DNA from: Ophiocordyceps camponoti-saundersi (nom. inval.)
Taxonomy: Eukaryota > Ascomycota > Sordariomycetes > Hypocreales > Ophiocordycipitaceae
DNA: 64,000 nt
Direction: 5' to 3'
NCBI GenBank assembly: GCA_003339415.1
Contig: PDHQ01000009.1
Span: 1-64,000 of the forward strand
Part shown: positions 11,323 to 23,568 of the stretch, one piece after another
Position numbering within the stretch: the first letter of the stretch is position 1
Layout of the letters: the number at the start of each line of letters is the position of its first letter
Made by a program: the position numbers and the translations under genes
The notes under the pieces: model-generated
What the model saw: the letters and a program-made list of their open reading frames with translations, nothing else
Told to the model about the DNA's origin: nothing
Database searches by the model: none

Positions 11323-13564
11323 ATGACGCAAGCCGTCAAGCGCGCATGCGACGCCTGCCATCGTCGCAAGGTAAAATGCGACGGCATCAACCCTTGCCGT
11401 AACTGCTCCTCCGCCCAGCTCTCCTGTACCTACAATGCCATCCCCCAGAAAAAGGGCCCCAAGGGCTCCCGCGCCAAGGTTATCAGCGAACTGCGCGAGA
11501 CCCAGCGCCAGACGAGCCTCTCGGCAAAGGTCCAGAACCGCATCAACGGCATCGCATGCCCCCCCACAAACCCGAGCTTGGGCCCCACCCCGGGGCTCGT
11601 CACCAGCGAGCTCGTCAAGGATTGCGCCCTCTTCTTCTTCGACAACCTGTATCCCCAGGTGCCCATCCTCGACCGCCATCAGTTGGAACAGCAGCTGCTT
11701 TACATGGAGCAGAACCGCGATGCCTATTGCCTCATGACCTCGCTGTGCGCCTACATCATGTTGCAACCTGGCATGTCCATGCCTCCCGGCGACCCTTACA
11801 GTCTCGATATCCTGCCCGGCGCCAACATCATCTCCAGTCAGCTGCTCCTCGAGGAGACTCTGCGCGTCCGAAAGGGCTACGAGTACCTCGACGCCGTCAC
11901 CTTCAACGCCCTCGTCACAAACTTCTTCCTCTTTGGCTGCTACCACGGCCAGGAGATGCACGACAAGGCCTGGTACTACCTCCGCGAGGCCACCACCATG
12001 ATCCACATGGCCGGCATGCACAAGGAGGACTACTACATGCAGTTCGATACTGCCGAGTCCGCTCGCCGACGACGCCTGTTCTGGCTCTTCTTCCTTCTCG
12101 AGCGGTGAGTACCCGTTTCTGCCATCCCCCGACCCCCTTCACCACCCACAGGCGCTGATTCCTCTTGCAACACAACAGAGCCTACGCCCTTCAACGTCAA
12201 CGCCCCCTGTCTCTGCAGGCCACCATCAATCCTCCGACCCTCGGCGACGACCCCAGCGATGCGCAGGCGCATCAGCTCGGGAGCTTCATCCTCCTCGTCA
12301 ACCTCTACCGCCCCTTCGATGATGCCTTCACCTCTTCCTGGAGCAACACCAAGAGCCGTTTATCGTCGCAGTATCTCAACAATCTGCAGAAACAGCTCAA
12401 TGAACTTGTCCAGTCCTACGCCTGTCAAGACAGCAACTTCAACGACATACACATCAATCAACGCTGGCTTAAAAACACTGTCTGGCAATTGACCGGCAGC
12501 GGCGGCGACGATTCCATGTCGTTCCAGTACCCAATGCACATGTCGCGGGACCTCGTCGCCAACATGGCGGCCCAGCTCCCCGTGCAAGATGATTTGCTGG
12601 GACCCGTCCTGGTAGGCCACCTCCCCCTTTTACCACTCGAGAGGAATACATCGTGCTTACACGTACATCTTAGGTCGAGAGACTGTTGGAGATGACCCTG
12701 ACCATGACCGAATTCCTCGCCATGCAGCCTCCCTCGGCCGACCCCTTCTCCGTCGGCCCCCGCGAGCACCTCAGCCAGACCATGACCATCATCGCCATGT
12801 CCCGCAACGGCGATCATCGCTTCCTACCTCTGCTGCTCAACAAGGTCAACCAAGTGCTACCGCGCATAGCCAGCCCAATGCTTCGGAGCGCCCCGGAGAA
12901 CTCGAGCTTGTCGAGCGCCGACATCTTTGACGGCTTTGGCAATGCCGGCATGGCCCAGCCGCCACCGACCAGCCAGATGCACATGTGCCCCCCCGACTTT
13001 GACCGCAAGTTTTCCGTCGAAGAATACGACAAAAAGTACGCCATGGACATGAACGGCAGTCCGTCGGAATCTGTCTCTACGTCGAACCATTCCAGCTCCC
13101 CCTCGTCTTTACCGCAACACCCCTCGTCCGACTTGAGCAGCTCCTTCGTCGGATCTCCCGGCATGGTATCCCCCGGCCTCGACTATGGTCACAACCTCAA
13201 CGGCTTCGGCTGTCCAACCATGCCCGATCTGGTCATGCATCCCATGAACGGCGCCGGACAGGCAACCCCGATCAGCGGGCAGCACCACCAGCGTCTGAGC
13301 TCAGGCCACGACGGCAGTAGCATATCGCATCACGGAAACGGTCTTTCGCCGCAGAGCATGCGCTCCGCCGGCATAGCGCCCTCGTCGCATCCCATGAACT
13401 TCGCCCCTCCTTCCACGCAGAGGCAGGACGGCTTCCGCATGCAGGCTCCTCCTCAGATGGGCGATTTCAACGCCATGCCTCGCTCCGGCTCCGACGCCAC
13501 CGCCGGCTCCATGATGGGATTGAACCACATGGGTAGCGAGCTCGACTTCGGCGCCATAGGATAG
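11323..13564 (+). CDS. Zn2Cys6 transcription factor, COL-26/BglR-like
   Basis: A fungal binuclear zinc cluster regulator of 701 aa in three exons: 11323-12104, 12179-12611 and 12674-13564. The zinc cluster is at the extreme N-terminus, with cysteines at 9, 12, 19, 25, 28 and 35 (C-x2-C-x6-C-x5-C-x2-C-x6-C). It is followed by a basic KKGPKGSRAKVI linker and a fungal-specific middle homology region that carries a typical RRRRLFWLFFLLER segment just before intron 1. The C-terminal third is rich in Ser, Pro, Met and Gly and resembles an activation domain. From remembered family features, the zinc-cluster and linker sequence looks like Neurospora COL-26 / Trichoderma BglR, regulators of starch and maltose use and glucose response; this assignment is moderate and unsearched. 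The start at 11323 was chosen because it places the zinc cluster at residue 9. Confidence 0.88.
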
Positions 13565-14641
13565 CAATTCTTACGCCCTCCCTCCCCTGTTTGAAGCAAT
13601 GGAAAGAAAACTCCTGCCTAACTGACGACTGGCTCGTCTGCGGCAGGGCGACAATATTTCATTGATCTGATCTTACCTACTTATCGTCTATTTGCGTTTA
13701 TATATGTCCTCACCACTCGCCTCAACTTTCTTCTATACCTCCCCTCTCACCTGCCATTTCTTACTATCTCCCCCCTGTTTTTTCTCTTATGGCTTCGCGG
13801 AAATCATGACCCAACTCAGGGACGGTTTACAGCAGCTTTACGCCTACGAGCAAGAGTCTCGTTCAGACGGGGTTGAAGCGCGCAAATTTCTTGTCACCTC
13901 TTTCTTTCTCGAAAGAAGGGAAGACGGCTTTTTTTTTTAAAAAAAAAGAAGAGGAATAGCTCTCCGGTTGAAGCGGCTGGTTGCGTCTCGCCGGGAAGGT
14001 TTCTTTTTTGTGTGGCTTGAAGATGGGGATTTCGTTTCTTTTCTTTTGGAATATCATTTCGTAGCGGACGGCGCTGGGAGAGCAGATTGGGAGGTGATGA
14101 GTTGTTTTTTTTTTTATTGGTGCATTCATAAAAGGACGTTGGATAGGCATTGGAGATGGGAGAGATGGGAGAGAAGGGCACCATGGGCATCATCCTTTGA
14201 GTCGTAATGGCATAGCGTGCCTGGGGTGAGCCTGCTGTCTGGATACATGTTAGGTGCTGCTTAGCAGTTATATCGAATTGGCAGATTGTTATATTCCTGT
14301 ATCTTAGCTTTGCTATCGGTATATGTCGTTATATATCATGGTCTAGACGGTTAATGGCCTGTTGTCTATCTTGATTCTTCGTCTCATCTTGGTATGACTT
14401 GAAACACCAGTTCCCTCGTTTATATGCCGCGACGATATAAGTTATGTCGTGATCATGCAAGGTTTATGCTGTGACCGTGGACATACTTACACTTTCAAGT
14501 CGTGGTTGTAGTGAGGGCCACGGCAGCGCCTTTATAGTGGCTATGATCTGAGCGTCTCTCCATAGATACCTCCACTTTTGAGTGTCAGAGCTGCGTCTGT
14601 GACGGTAGGACTTGTGCCTGTAGGCCGTGACCGGACCTGCT
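13565..14641. other. Convergent 3' flanks
   Basis: Space between the 3' ends of the regulator (+) and the lipase (-). It holds T-rich and A-rich short runs (13930-13950, 14105-14116) and AT-rich sequence near 14270-14500 compatible with 3' UTRs. No gene was recognised. Confidence 0.5.
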
Positions 14642-16151
14642 CTATTTTATCTCCACGGCTACGGCATGGGCAGCCAGCGTCTCGATGCGCGCTGCATACA
14701 GGCTCATCCAGTGGCAGACCGGATCGCCCCATATGACGCCCCGGAGCTGGTCCTCGCGACAGGTCACGGCCTCGACGGCCTCGACGCGGCGGGCGTCGAC
14801 GGCGGACACGTCGCCGCGGAGAACGACGATGCGGCCGGCGTTGCTGAACGTCGAGGGCGGCACCGGCCAGAAGGACGGCGTCGGATACTGCGGCGGAGGC
14901 GGTGCTGGAGGGGGCGGGCTGGCTAGTAGGGCGAGTAGGCTCTTGACGTACGCCTTGTCGGCTCTGGCGACGGGGTCGCCTTCGTTGACGAAGGAGAGGA
15001 AGACGCCGGATGATGGGTTGGCGAGGGGGAGCAGGCTGACGGGCGGGGCGCCGAAGGTGATGCAGTGGACGCGGCGGAAGCACGAGGCTAGATGGGAGAG
15101 TTCGCTTGCGGCGCCGTCGGCCAGCATGTGCATGTAGAGAAGGGCGGCGACGGCCCCGCCGGCGGAGTGGCCCGTGAGGACGAGGCTGTGAGAAGCGCGG
15201 GCCGGGTCCTGGCTGAGGATGAGACGCAGGCGATCGGCGGCGGGACGGATCATGGCGCGGGCGGCAGATAGGAAGCCGGCGTGACAGGCGTTTCCCGCGT
15301 CGTCGAGAAAACCCGTTGGCTCGGTCGGCTCGGAGCGGAGGTTGACGGCCCAGTCGGCGAGGGAGGCTGTGCCGCGGACGGCGAGGACGACGGTGCCGGC
15401 TGCATCGGCTGGGACGGAGCGGATGTACATGGCCTTTGAGCCGGAGCGACGGTCGGCGGGTACGAGGACCGATCGGCGGCGTTCGAGGGCGGATGATGGC
15501 GGTGAATAGACGCGTAGTGAGCATTGGGCAGCCAGACAGATGAGCGGCCAGATTGCTGTGTCGCTGTTTTGGGGGGGGGGGGGAAGAGGGTTAACTTGCT
15601 TGTGAAGATGGGGGGTTCTTAAAGAGGTTGGAAGGGGTGGCTTACAGGGTGAGAGGTGGAAGGGCCATTGGTAGCTTGGAGTTGATGTAAAGCTGGACCT
15701 TGGCTAGGTATCGGACGGGCACAATGGAGGCATGCGGTAGGAGACGAGCATCGTGAGGTCTCGGACGCTCGGCAGCTCTGGTAAGGTCTCGCTGTCCGGT
15801 TGTCGTCGCGAAGTCGGGCGCTGGGTGGCAGGGCAAGAGATCAGCGACCTCCTGGCCGGTGTACTGCTCGCATTCGAGGACGCGATCGAAGCGTTGGAGC
15901 ATGATGTCGTCTTCAGGGCCGACGGCTGGTTGTAGCCATGGCGAAGGATGGTGTTGCGGCGGCGGCGGCGGCGGCGGCTCGAGCATGGGGATCGTCGTCC
16001 ATGGCCTATTGATATTCGGAAACGGACCGTTGAGAACTGGGATTGGAGCCGTTGGGAGGCGCATAGGCGGCGCCGGAGTGAAGTAGACATTTGGGGGATC
16101 CGTCAACGAATGACTCGACTTGTGCCCCCTGCGACCGGAGAAGAAGCCCAT
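14642..16151 (-). CDS. Class 3 (alpha/beta-hydrolase) lipase-like protein
   Basis: A putative triacylglycerol or phospholipid lipase of 475 aa in two exons: 16151-15646 and 15563-14642 (82-nt intron). The nucleophile elbow is GHSAGG, with Ser near residue 302. Other class 3 signatures are VLAVRGTASLADWAVN (oxyanion region), TFGAPPVSLLP, the likely catalytic Asp in FVNEGDPVARAD and a His in the C-terminal CHWMSLY. The N-terminal 70 residues are Pro-rich with a run of seven Pro and show no signal peptide, so it is probably intracellular. Start codon: an upstream in-frame TTG at 16163 is not a eukaryotic start, so the ATG at 16151 (MGFFSGRRGHK) was used. The splice junction restores a conserved WPLICLAAQ segment. 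Confidence 0.85.
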
Positions 16152-16835
16152 GATGGACGGCAATCTGTCGATGGCTCTGTTGCGCGAGCCAGAGCTGCAT
16201 CTTATTACGGTGGTGCTCGGCGCGGGGCAGTGGAGGAGGGGAGGGTGTTGAGACAGCCGGGGCGGGAAACGATATGCGTGGCTAATAGTCGACTGCTAGG
16301 ACTAGGAGGCAGTATCCGTAGTTGGTTCAAGCATCGACGCATGCTGGCTGGCTGGCTGGCTGGCCTATTTATGGAAGTGAGCTGGTTTGGTTCATTCGTC
16401 GGCGGCTCCATCGCCGGTGTAGAGCGGTCGGTCTCACCTATGAATAAACCGAGCGAGAATATCTCAGCCTCAAGGCTCTCGGTAAAGGGGGGTTGAAATC
16501 ACAGTCAGTCATAGAGAGGCGCCCTCTGCCATTAATGAGTCCATCGTGGCTTAATACCGAGAATTCGTCGCCGACGCACGTGATCCGGCTTCGGTGGTGA
16601 CATTCACGGTCAGCAGCTGTCAGCTGGCGCGGAACAGCATTTCCCCGCTCCCGCAGAGAACTCTGACCAGGTGTTTCAAGGGAATTCTCACTCAGGCTTC
16701 GTTTTTTTTTGTGCTCAACACCGAGCCAGCAGAGAGCAAAGCCTCATCCCCAAGAAACCTCTGCGCTCTTGGCGCCTTACCCTTTCTCTCCTTCCCACCC
16801 CCCTTCGTTGAATAACCCTATCTCGGCTATTCATC
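16152..16835. promoter_or_regulatory. Divergent intergenic region, lipase / BBP
   Basis: A 684-bp shared upstream region of two divergent genes. A short GCTGGCTGGCTGGC repeat lies at 16341-16360. Nothing else specific was recognised. Confidence 0.4.
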
Positions 16836-18978
16836 ATGGCGTGGAGGAATCAAGGTATCACGGGCTCCAACAACATCCCCTTGGGGAAGTCGCGACGTTT
16901 CGGTGGCGAGCCTGAGGAAGATCATTTCGATCGCGGCGATAACAAACGTGGTCGTGATCCTGAGCCTCGTGGCGAGACGGATGGTCCTCGTCGTCGCAAG
17001 AAGCGTAACCGATGGGGTGACGCGTCGGAGAATAAGGCTGCTGGCCTCATGGGCTTGCCTACTGCCATTTATTCCAACATGACGAGCGAGCAGCTTGAGG
17101 CCTACACCCTCCATCTTCGCATCGAGGAAATCAGCCAGAAGCTTAGAATCGACGATGTCGTCCCTGCTGATGGCGATCGGTGAGTCATTCCCCCTCTCAT
17201 TATTTTTTCCACACACCTCTCCCAACTGCCTTTACGAAAACGAAGGTCACGACATGCTCATCTTTCGTCCAGATCCCCCTCTCCGCCGCCGCAGTACGAT
17301 AATCATGGCCGGCGTATCAACACTCGCGAATACCGCTATCGCAAGAGACTCGAAGACGAGCGACACAAGCTTATCGAACGGGCCATGAAGACGATCCCGA
17401 ATTATCACCCGCCGCAGGACTACCGACGTCCCACCAAGACCCAGGAAAAGGTCTATGTTCCGGTCAACGATTATCCAGAGATTAACTTCAGTATGATTGC
17501 AAACTCCTCCCTACCTTCCCCCTGCCCACCCTCCCTATTTCTTTCCTTTCTACTTTCGCTTTGTACACTATTACGCTTACTGCATTTTTCACTGGGGTGC
17601 ACGCCCTGGTGCTTTAACTCTTCTGAACCGTGTGAAACTTTGATGCTAACATCCAGGTTCAAGTCGGTCTACTCATTGGCCCGCGTGGCAACACTCTCAA
17701 GAAAATGGAAGCAGACTCGGGTGCCAAGATTGCGATTCGCGGAAAGGGTTCGGTCAAAGAGGGCAAAGGCCGCTCCGACGCCGCCCACTCCAGCAACCAA
17801 GAGGAAGATCTTCACTGCCTCATCATGGCAGACACGGAAGAAAAGATCAACAAGGCTAAGCAGTTGATTCATAACGTTATCGAGACGGTACGTAAAGAAA
17901 CTCGGTCCTACTCTGCCGTTGCATCTTGCTGACCAGATCTCGCCAGGCCGCTTCTATTCCCGAGGGACAGAACGAACTCAAGCGCAACCAGCTCCGAGAG
18001 CTCGCCGCGCTCAACGGAACGCTGCGCGATGATGAGAATCAAGCCTGTCAGAACTGTGGTAAGATCGGCCATCGCAAGTATGATTGTCCCGAGAGACAGA
18101 ATTACACCGCCAGCATCATCTGTCGAGTTTGTGGAAACGCCGGCCACATGGCGCGCGACTGCCCTGATCGCCAGAGAGGCGCCAACTGGCGCAACGACTC
18201 CAATGGTGGCCGTCACGCTGGCCGAATCGGTGGCGGCGACGCTGTTGATCGTGAGATGGATGTGAGTGTCTCTTCTACATGTCTTCACACCCGAGTTGAA
18301 GACAAAGCTAACCGCGATTTCTAGCAACTCATGCAAGAGCTCGGTGGAGGCTCCAGCGCTCCGGCAAGGATTGAAGCAGGTCCTGGCGGCCACGGCGGAC
18401 AAGGCGGTTATAGCGGTCACGGCGGTCACGGCGGCCACGGCGGTCACGGCGGCCACGATGAGGGAGATGCCGCCAGACCCTGGCAACGCGGTCCGCCTGG
18501 TGGTGCGCCTGGTGGCGGGCCTGCTCCCTGGCGGTCGCGCCAACACGACAACCACGATGGAGGTTCCGGCGGAGGTTCCGGCGGAGGCCCTACCCCTTGG
18601 GCTCGCGAGCGCCCTCGCGGCCAAGATTACCACCACGGCCACCACGGCGATGGCTATAACGACTACTCGCACGGCTCTGGCGGCGGTGGACCGCCGGGCG
18701 TCGGCCCGTGGCGTCAGACTGCCCCCGGCACGCAGGGTGGCTACGGTGGCTACGGCGGTTACGGCGGCGGCGGTGGCTACGGCGGAGCACCTCCTGGCAT
18801 GGGTTCAGTCCCAGGGCCTCCTCCTGGTCTTGGCCCTTCGGACGGACACCGTGGATCGTATCAGCAGTACTCGGGCGCCCCTCCGCCTCCGCCCCCCCCC
18901 CCCCCCCCCCCCCGATCTGGCGAGTCTCCTCCCCCGCCTCCTAGCAATCAGCCGCCGCCACCGCCTCCCGGAGCATAG
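16836..18978 (+). CDS. BBP: Branchpoint-binding protein (BBP / splicing factor 1)
   Basis: A nuclear pre-mRNA splicing factor that recognises the intron branchpoint and bridges to U2AF during early spliceosome assembly. It has 584 aa in five exons: 16836-17179, 17273-17490, 17664-17887, 17947-18261 and 18325-18978. Domain order: an Arg-rich [10 protein letters not shown] motif (about residues 51-60) resembling the U2AF-binding ligand motif, the SF1 helix-hairpin region, a KH domain with YPEINF and [23 protein letters not shown], then two CCHC zinc knuckles ([14 protein letters not shown] and [14 protein letters not shown]). The C-terminal third is Gly/His-rich then poly-Pro. Intron 2 must end at an AAG acceptor (17661-17663), because the CAG seven bases earlier breaks the KH frame. 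A 22-nt C run (18892-18913) lies inside the coding sequence. The yeast orthologue is MSL5. Confidence 0.95.
18325..18978 (+). repeat. Low-complexity C-terminal coding repeat of BBP
   Basis: About 18380-18460 encodes GGH tandem units ([13 protein letters not shown]), followed by GGSGGGSGG and YGGYGGYGG units and a polyproline tract from a 22-nt C run. These are disordered regions expected of SF1 tails but of lineage-specific length. The homopolymer makes the frame vulnerable to sequencing or replication slippage. Confidence 0.85.
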
Positions 18979-19946
18979 AATGAAGCCGAGGTTCGAAGAG
19001 CATCGCGACGATCGACTGTCGTCTCACGCAGGAGGGATGTACGGAAGTACTCACAGTGATTTTTTTTTCTCGCAGATCAACTTGGCGGCCCGGCTTCTGC
19101 AGTCACTTGTCTTCGAGAGAAGCGACGTGTCAGCAGCAGCAATAGTATTTTACTACTAGTGTCGACGGATGAAAGGTAAAATGGCGTTGTTGAGGCTAAT
19201 TGCACGAACTCCCACTCGCAGCCGCCCCTGCGGTCCATCGCGTTGAGGAAGTTTTGGCAACCTCAGGCGACGAATGGCTTTGATTTGTGCTTGCTAATGT
19301 GAGAGATGGTTCTACAGTTAAACAAGAAAAACGGTTAGGAGATAGACCCTTAGCGGTCGTGGGAAGTGTGCTCACATGATGGTTGGTGAAACCACTATCT
19401 CTCCAGACACCGTTAATCAACGGTGACATCCAAGGCTAGGAGAGGCACGTGTGCATGTATGTACTCTGAGGTAGAGTTCATCGTGGATAGTTCTGCCACC
19501 TAGGTAGTCTCTCAGTGAGCATGGTAGAGCATGTAGTTGGGGTTGCGTGGACACGGATAATGCTACCTCTTCAGTTAGTAGTAGTAGCCTTGCCCTGCTA
19601 TGCACAGTCTATCCGTTCGCCCAGCTAACGTGACAGGTATGTAATCACTAATCAATAATCGTGATTACCTAGCACTACTCCGTACCTAGTCGGCACCTAG
19701 TTGCTGTGATTAGATACGTCATATCTGATAGCAGATACAGTACTAGCAGGTTAGAACACTAGCAGATTGGAGGTGACAGAACTCCTCCAACGTCGCACGT
19801 CAATCTCTGTCCTTACACCAACCACCTCTCGTGATTCGGCTTATCCACCCCCCTTCCCCCCCTATCCGGTGGACGACGGGCTCTTCCGACAAGGGCCGGG
19901 GCCGCATGACCACCGAAAGCAGCCGCTCGCCTCCTCCGCCGCCAGC
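18979..19946. other. Intergenic, BBP 3' flank and PFF1 promoter
   Basis: About 970 bp without a recognisable gene. A perfect 8-bp inverted repeat (19641-19648 and 19661-19668) and many CTAG/ACTAGC tetramers occur in the 300 bp before PFF1. An upstream open frame before the PFF1 ATG begins with TTG and was not counted. Confidence 0.45.
19641..19668. promoter_or_regulatory. Palindromic element GTAATCAC-N12-GTGATTAC
   Basis: An exact 8-bp inverted repeat with a 12-base AT-rich spacer about 280 bp upstream of the PFF1 start. It could be a dimeric regulator site or a hairpin. No known operator was recognised, so the role is inference. Confidence 0.35.
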
Positions 19947-22900
19947 ATGAAGCTCGGCAATCCGTTTGCCTTTGGGCCCGGCCCCGTCACCTTCTGGACA
20001 ACGGCCGTCTACCTCGCCGTCGTCATCCCGCTCATCTACGTGCACGAGACGGTTCCTCCGGCACCCGTCAACGACGTCCTCGCTCATGGTCTCAACTTGA
20101 CGGAGGCTTGGGGGGACCTCCAGATCATGACCAAGGCCTACCATCCCTACAACAGCCGCGAAAACGACGTCGTGCGTCGCCACCTCCTCGACCGTGCCGC
20201 GCAGATCCTGGACCGTAATGGTGTCGACTACACCGTCGAGCTGGGCACGGATGTGGGCGGCGGTTCGGCTGAAAAGACTCCTGGGGCTGTCATCTTCGAC
20301 GATCGCGTCTCCAACGTGACCTACACTTACCAGCGCTCCAGTTCCTCCTCATGGGCTGGCGAGTACTTTGAAGGCAGCAACGTCTACGTCTATGTGCGCG
20401 GTAAGGATGATCCGAATGGTAATTGGTGGCTTTCGCCGTCCGTGGCCTCCTCGCATCATAGCGGCGGCGTCCTTGTCAATTGTCACTTCGACTCGGTCTC
20501 GACCGGCTATGGCGCGACCGACGACGGCGTGGCCTGCGTGACCATGCTTCAGCTCCTCAGCTACTTTACGTCGCAGGGCCGCCAGCCCAAATACGGTATC
20601 GTATTTCTCTTCAACAACGCCGAGGAGGACGGCCTGCTGGGAGCGCGTGCCTTTGGCAACAGCCCCTTGCTCAGCTTTTGCCACACCTTTGTCAACCTCG
20701 AGGGCGCCGGGGCCGGGGGCCGGGCTATGCTGTTCCGCACGACCGACCTGGAGACGGCCAAAGCATACTCCGGAAGCCCGCATCCGTTCGGGTCCGTCGT
20801 GGCGGCCAACGCTTTCGAAAGCGGCATCATCCAAAGCGACACCGACTACTCCGTCTTCGCCAGGGTCTATGGCCAGCGCGGTCTGGACATTGCCTTTTAC
20901 GAGCCTCGGTCTCGTTACCACACGCAAGAGGATGACGCCCGCCACACGTCGACGGACAGCGTCTGGCACATGCTGTCGGCGGCCCTGGCCTCGACCGAGG
21001 CTCTGTCGGCCACCACCGGCGTCGAGTTTCAAGGCCCTCGCTCTGACGGGAGGCAGGACCTCGCGCAGAACGGCAGGCCGACCGAGGGCGTCTGGTTCGA
21101 CCTCTTTGGCAGTGCGTGGGCGGCGTTTCCGCTTAGAGGGCTGTTTGCCTGGTCCCTGACGCTGCTGGTCGCCACGCCCTTGGCGCTGATGCTCATCACG
21201 TACTTTTTGGCTCGCAGTGATCGGTATTACTTGTTTGCCAAGGAAGTCGACGACCCCGACGGGGGGGATCCCGTTTCGCTCAGGGGCTGGAGGGGTTTCT
21301 TTCGCTTTCCGTTTGCGCTGACCGTCGCCGTCGGTCTCACCATCGCTTCGGTCTTGCTGGTGGCCAAGGTCAACCCGCTGATCATCTACAGCAGCAGTTA
21401 TGCAGTGTAAGTTCTCTCTGTTGTCGTTGTACTCCCCTTGTTGTCTTGACGGAGAAAGAGAAAGAGAGGCTGACGTCTAGACGGCAGATGGGCCATGACC
21501 ATGTCGCTATTCTACGTATCCTTTTGGCTGGTGGCTCGCGGCGCAAGCTTCGTGCGACCCAGCGCGCTGCAGCGAGGCTTCGCCATCTTGTGGCTGTACG
21601 TCATATTTTGGGCCTTTCAGGTGTTGGCGGCCGTGGCGGAGGATCGGCTACATATCGGAGCCCTTTACTTTGCTGCCTTTCTTCATACGGCCGTCTTTGT
21701 GAGCCTAACAGTGTCTCTCCTGGAGCAATTTGCGCTGCCGTCCAAGCAGGACTTTGCGCGGCGCCTCGGTGCCGGCTCGGAAAGAGACGCCGGTTCGAGC
21801 TCCGGTTCGACGGACGAGCAAGGCGAAGACGAGACGGATGAGGCGACGGAGACGACGCCGCTGCGAGCTGGCGAGCCATCATACGGCTCCAACGACGACG
21901 GAAATGCCGAGACAACGTTTGCTAGCACTTACCGGCGGTCGGTGGCCGCCGTGGAGGAGACGGCCAAGCCGCAGGGTCAAGCGGCCGCACACGACGGCGA
22001 GCAGGCTTGGTCGGACCGGCTTCCGAAGTGGACCTGGTTCGTCCAGCTGCTGATTCTGGCGCCGGTTCACGTCATGATACTGGGTAACCTCGGCCTGGTG
22101 CAGACGACGGGCATGTCCATGACGGGCCCGGACGGCAACAGTCTCTTGATCCCGCTCATGGCTGTCGGCATCACTGGCATTCTCCTACTTCTACCCCTCA
22201 CGCCGTTCCTTCACCGAGTGACGCACCACGTACCCCTATTCCTCCTGGCCGTCTTTGTCGGCACGCTCATCTACAATCTCGTAGCGTTTCCCTTTTCGGC
22301 TTCGAGCCGGTTCAAGTTTCGCTTCCAGCAGACAATCGATCTCGACAAGGGCACTAATACGGTCAGCATCACAGGCCTCGAGATGTTCGTCCGACCCGTC
22401 GTCGCGTCGGTCCCCTCGGCAGCCGGTCAAAACGTGGCCTGTCCCGCGTCGCCGATCCGAGGCCTCGTCGACTGTCTCTACGAAGCGTCGGTCCTCCCGC
22501 CCAACCCAGTAAACGGCACGAAGCTGGAGGATCTCGTCCTGGTCGAGGCCAGCAAGTCCGACGACGGCCGCAGCGCACGCGTTGGCATCCGCGCACCGGC
22601 AACCCGCCTCTGTTATCTGGACACGTCGAAGCCAATCTTTGGATTCTCCGTCGAGGGCGGGGGAAGAAGAGACGACCGATTCGGCTCCTTTCCCGACCAC
22701 GAAGGCCTCCGTAGCATCCGTCTCTGGCGTCGATCGTGGGAGGGATCGTGGAACGTGACGCTCGATCTCATCGACGACAATCACCAAAACCGAAACCGAT
22801 ACCGATACCGAAGCCAGCAGGCGAATGTCGACGGAGTCGAAGCCGAGGACGACGATAAGCCTCTCGAAGTAGCGGTACGATGTGTTTGGAACGATGCGAA

Positions 22901-23018
22901 TTCGGCGAGGTCTTCGATGCCTGCTTTCGACGAGGTTTTGCGCTTTATGCCTGATTGGTCTGTCGTTACGAAGACGACGGTTGGGTTGGTTTCTGTTGGG
23001 AGGAGGGTTTCTCTTTGA
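19947..23018 (+). CDS. PFF1: Vacuolar membrane protease (M28 family), PFF1
   Basis: A multi-pass vacuolar membrane protein with a luminal M28-type zinc peptidase domain. It has 996 aa in two exons: 19947-21406 and 21488-23018; the junction gives the conserved YAVWAM. After one N-terminal membrane segment ([17 protein letters not shown], about residues 13-29) comes the peptidase domain with metal-ligand motifs: [15 protein letters not shown] (His and Asp), [11 protein letters not shown] (Glu-Glu-Asp), FVNLEGAG (Glu), TDYSVF and a final His in RYHTQEDD. The C-terminal half has about eight hydrophobic segments interrupted by an acidic, low-complexity loop (about 21780-22010). Length and architecture match the family. 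The ATG at 19947 puts the signal-anchor at the usual place; the open frame extends upstream only from a TTG. Confidence 0.95.
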
Positions 23019-23568
23019 GTTTGTGTGTGTGTGTTTGTTTCATCCCTAGTTTACATTGTATGAATTGAGGTATTCTTAGACGTTTGTTTTTGGGGGTTTG
23101 CTGTTTGATGGTTGTGATATTTGGTTGTATCTTATGAGGTGAGTGGATGAATATACTGTCTTTGAGTTGGGGGCTGGGCTCTGCTTCGTGTTTGATAGTT
23201 GGAGGAGTGAGGTGATATGAAGATATGTAAGAGAAGATGGGATAGAAGAGAAGGCATAAAAGACGAAGAAGAGGAGAGAAAATAGGATGATATGAGAGAT
23301 GAAGACAATGACAAAGACGGACGGAAGAAAGAGAGAGAAACACTCGGACAAGGATTCCTAGAGGAGGACTCAAAAGTCGATATCAAAATAAGATATTATC
23401 AATTACTATTACCTAGATAAGAAAGAAGTAAAAGTTGGCTATGAATAAAAGATGCGCTTCTCCAATCGTGCCATGACCAGTCAGACACGATCTTCTCGCC
23501 ACGAGAAATGAAAAAGATGTTTGGAAATGCAGTGATCCAGCCACCGGGCATTGCAATTCGAAAATCCT
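23019..23568. other. Convergent 3' flanks
   Basis: Sequence between PFF1 (+) and the CFEM gene (-). It holds a short GT repeat (23021-23040), a purine-rich tract (23210-23350) and no gene. Confidence 0.5.

Noticed and set aside
14541..15524. Minus-strand 327-codon frame overlapping the lipase
   Set aside because: It is Arg/Pro-rich and in a different frame from the exon carrying GHSAGG; it is a shadow of the lipase exon.
17908..18672. Minus-strand 254-codon frame over BBP exons
   Set aside because: It is a Val/Ala/Arg low-complexity antisense shadow of Gly/His codons in BBP.
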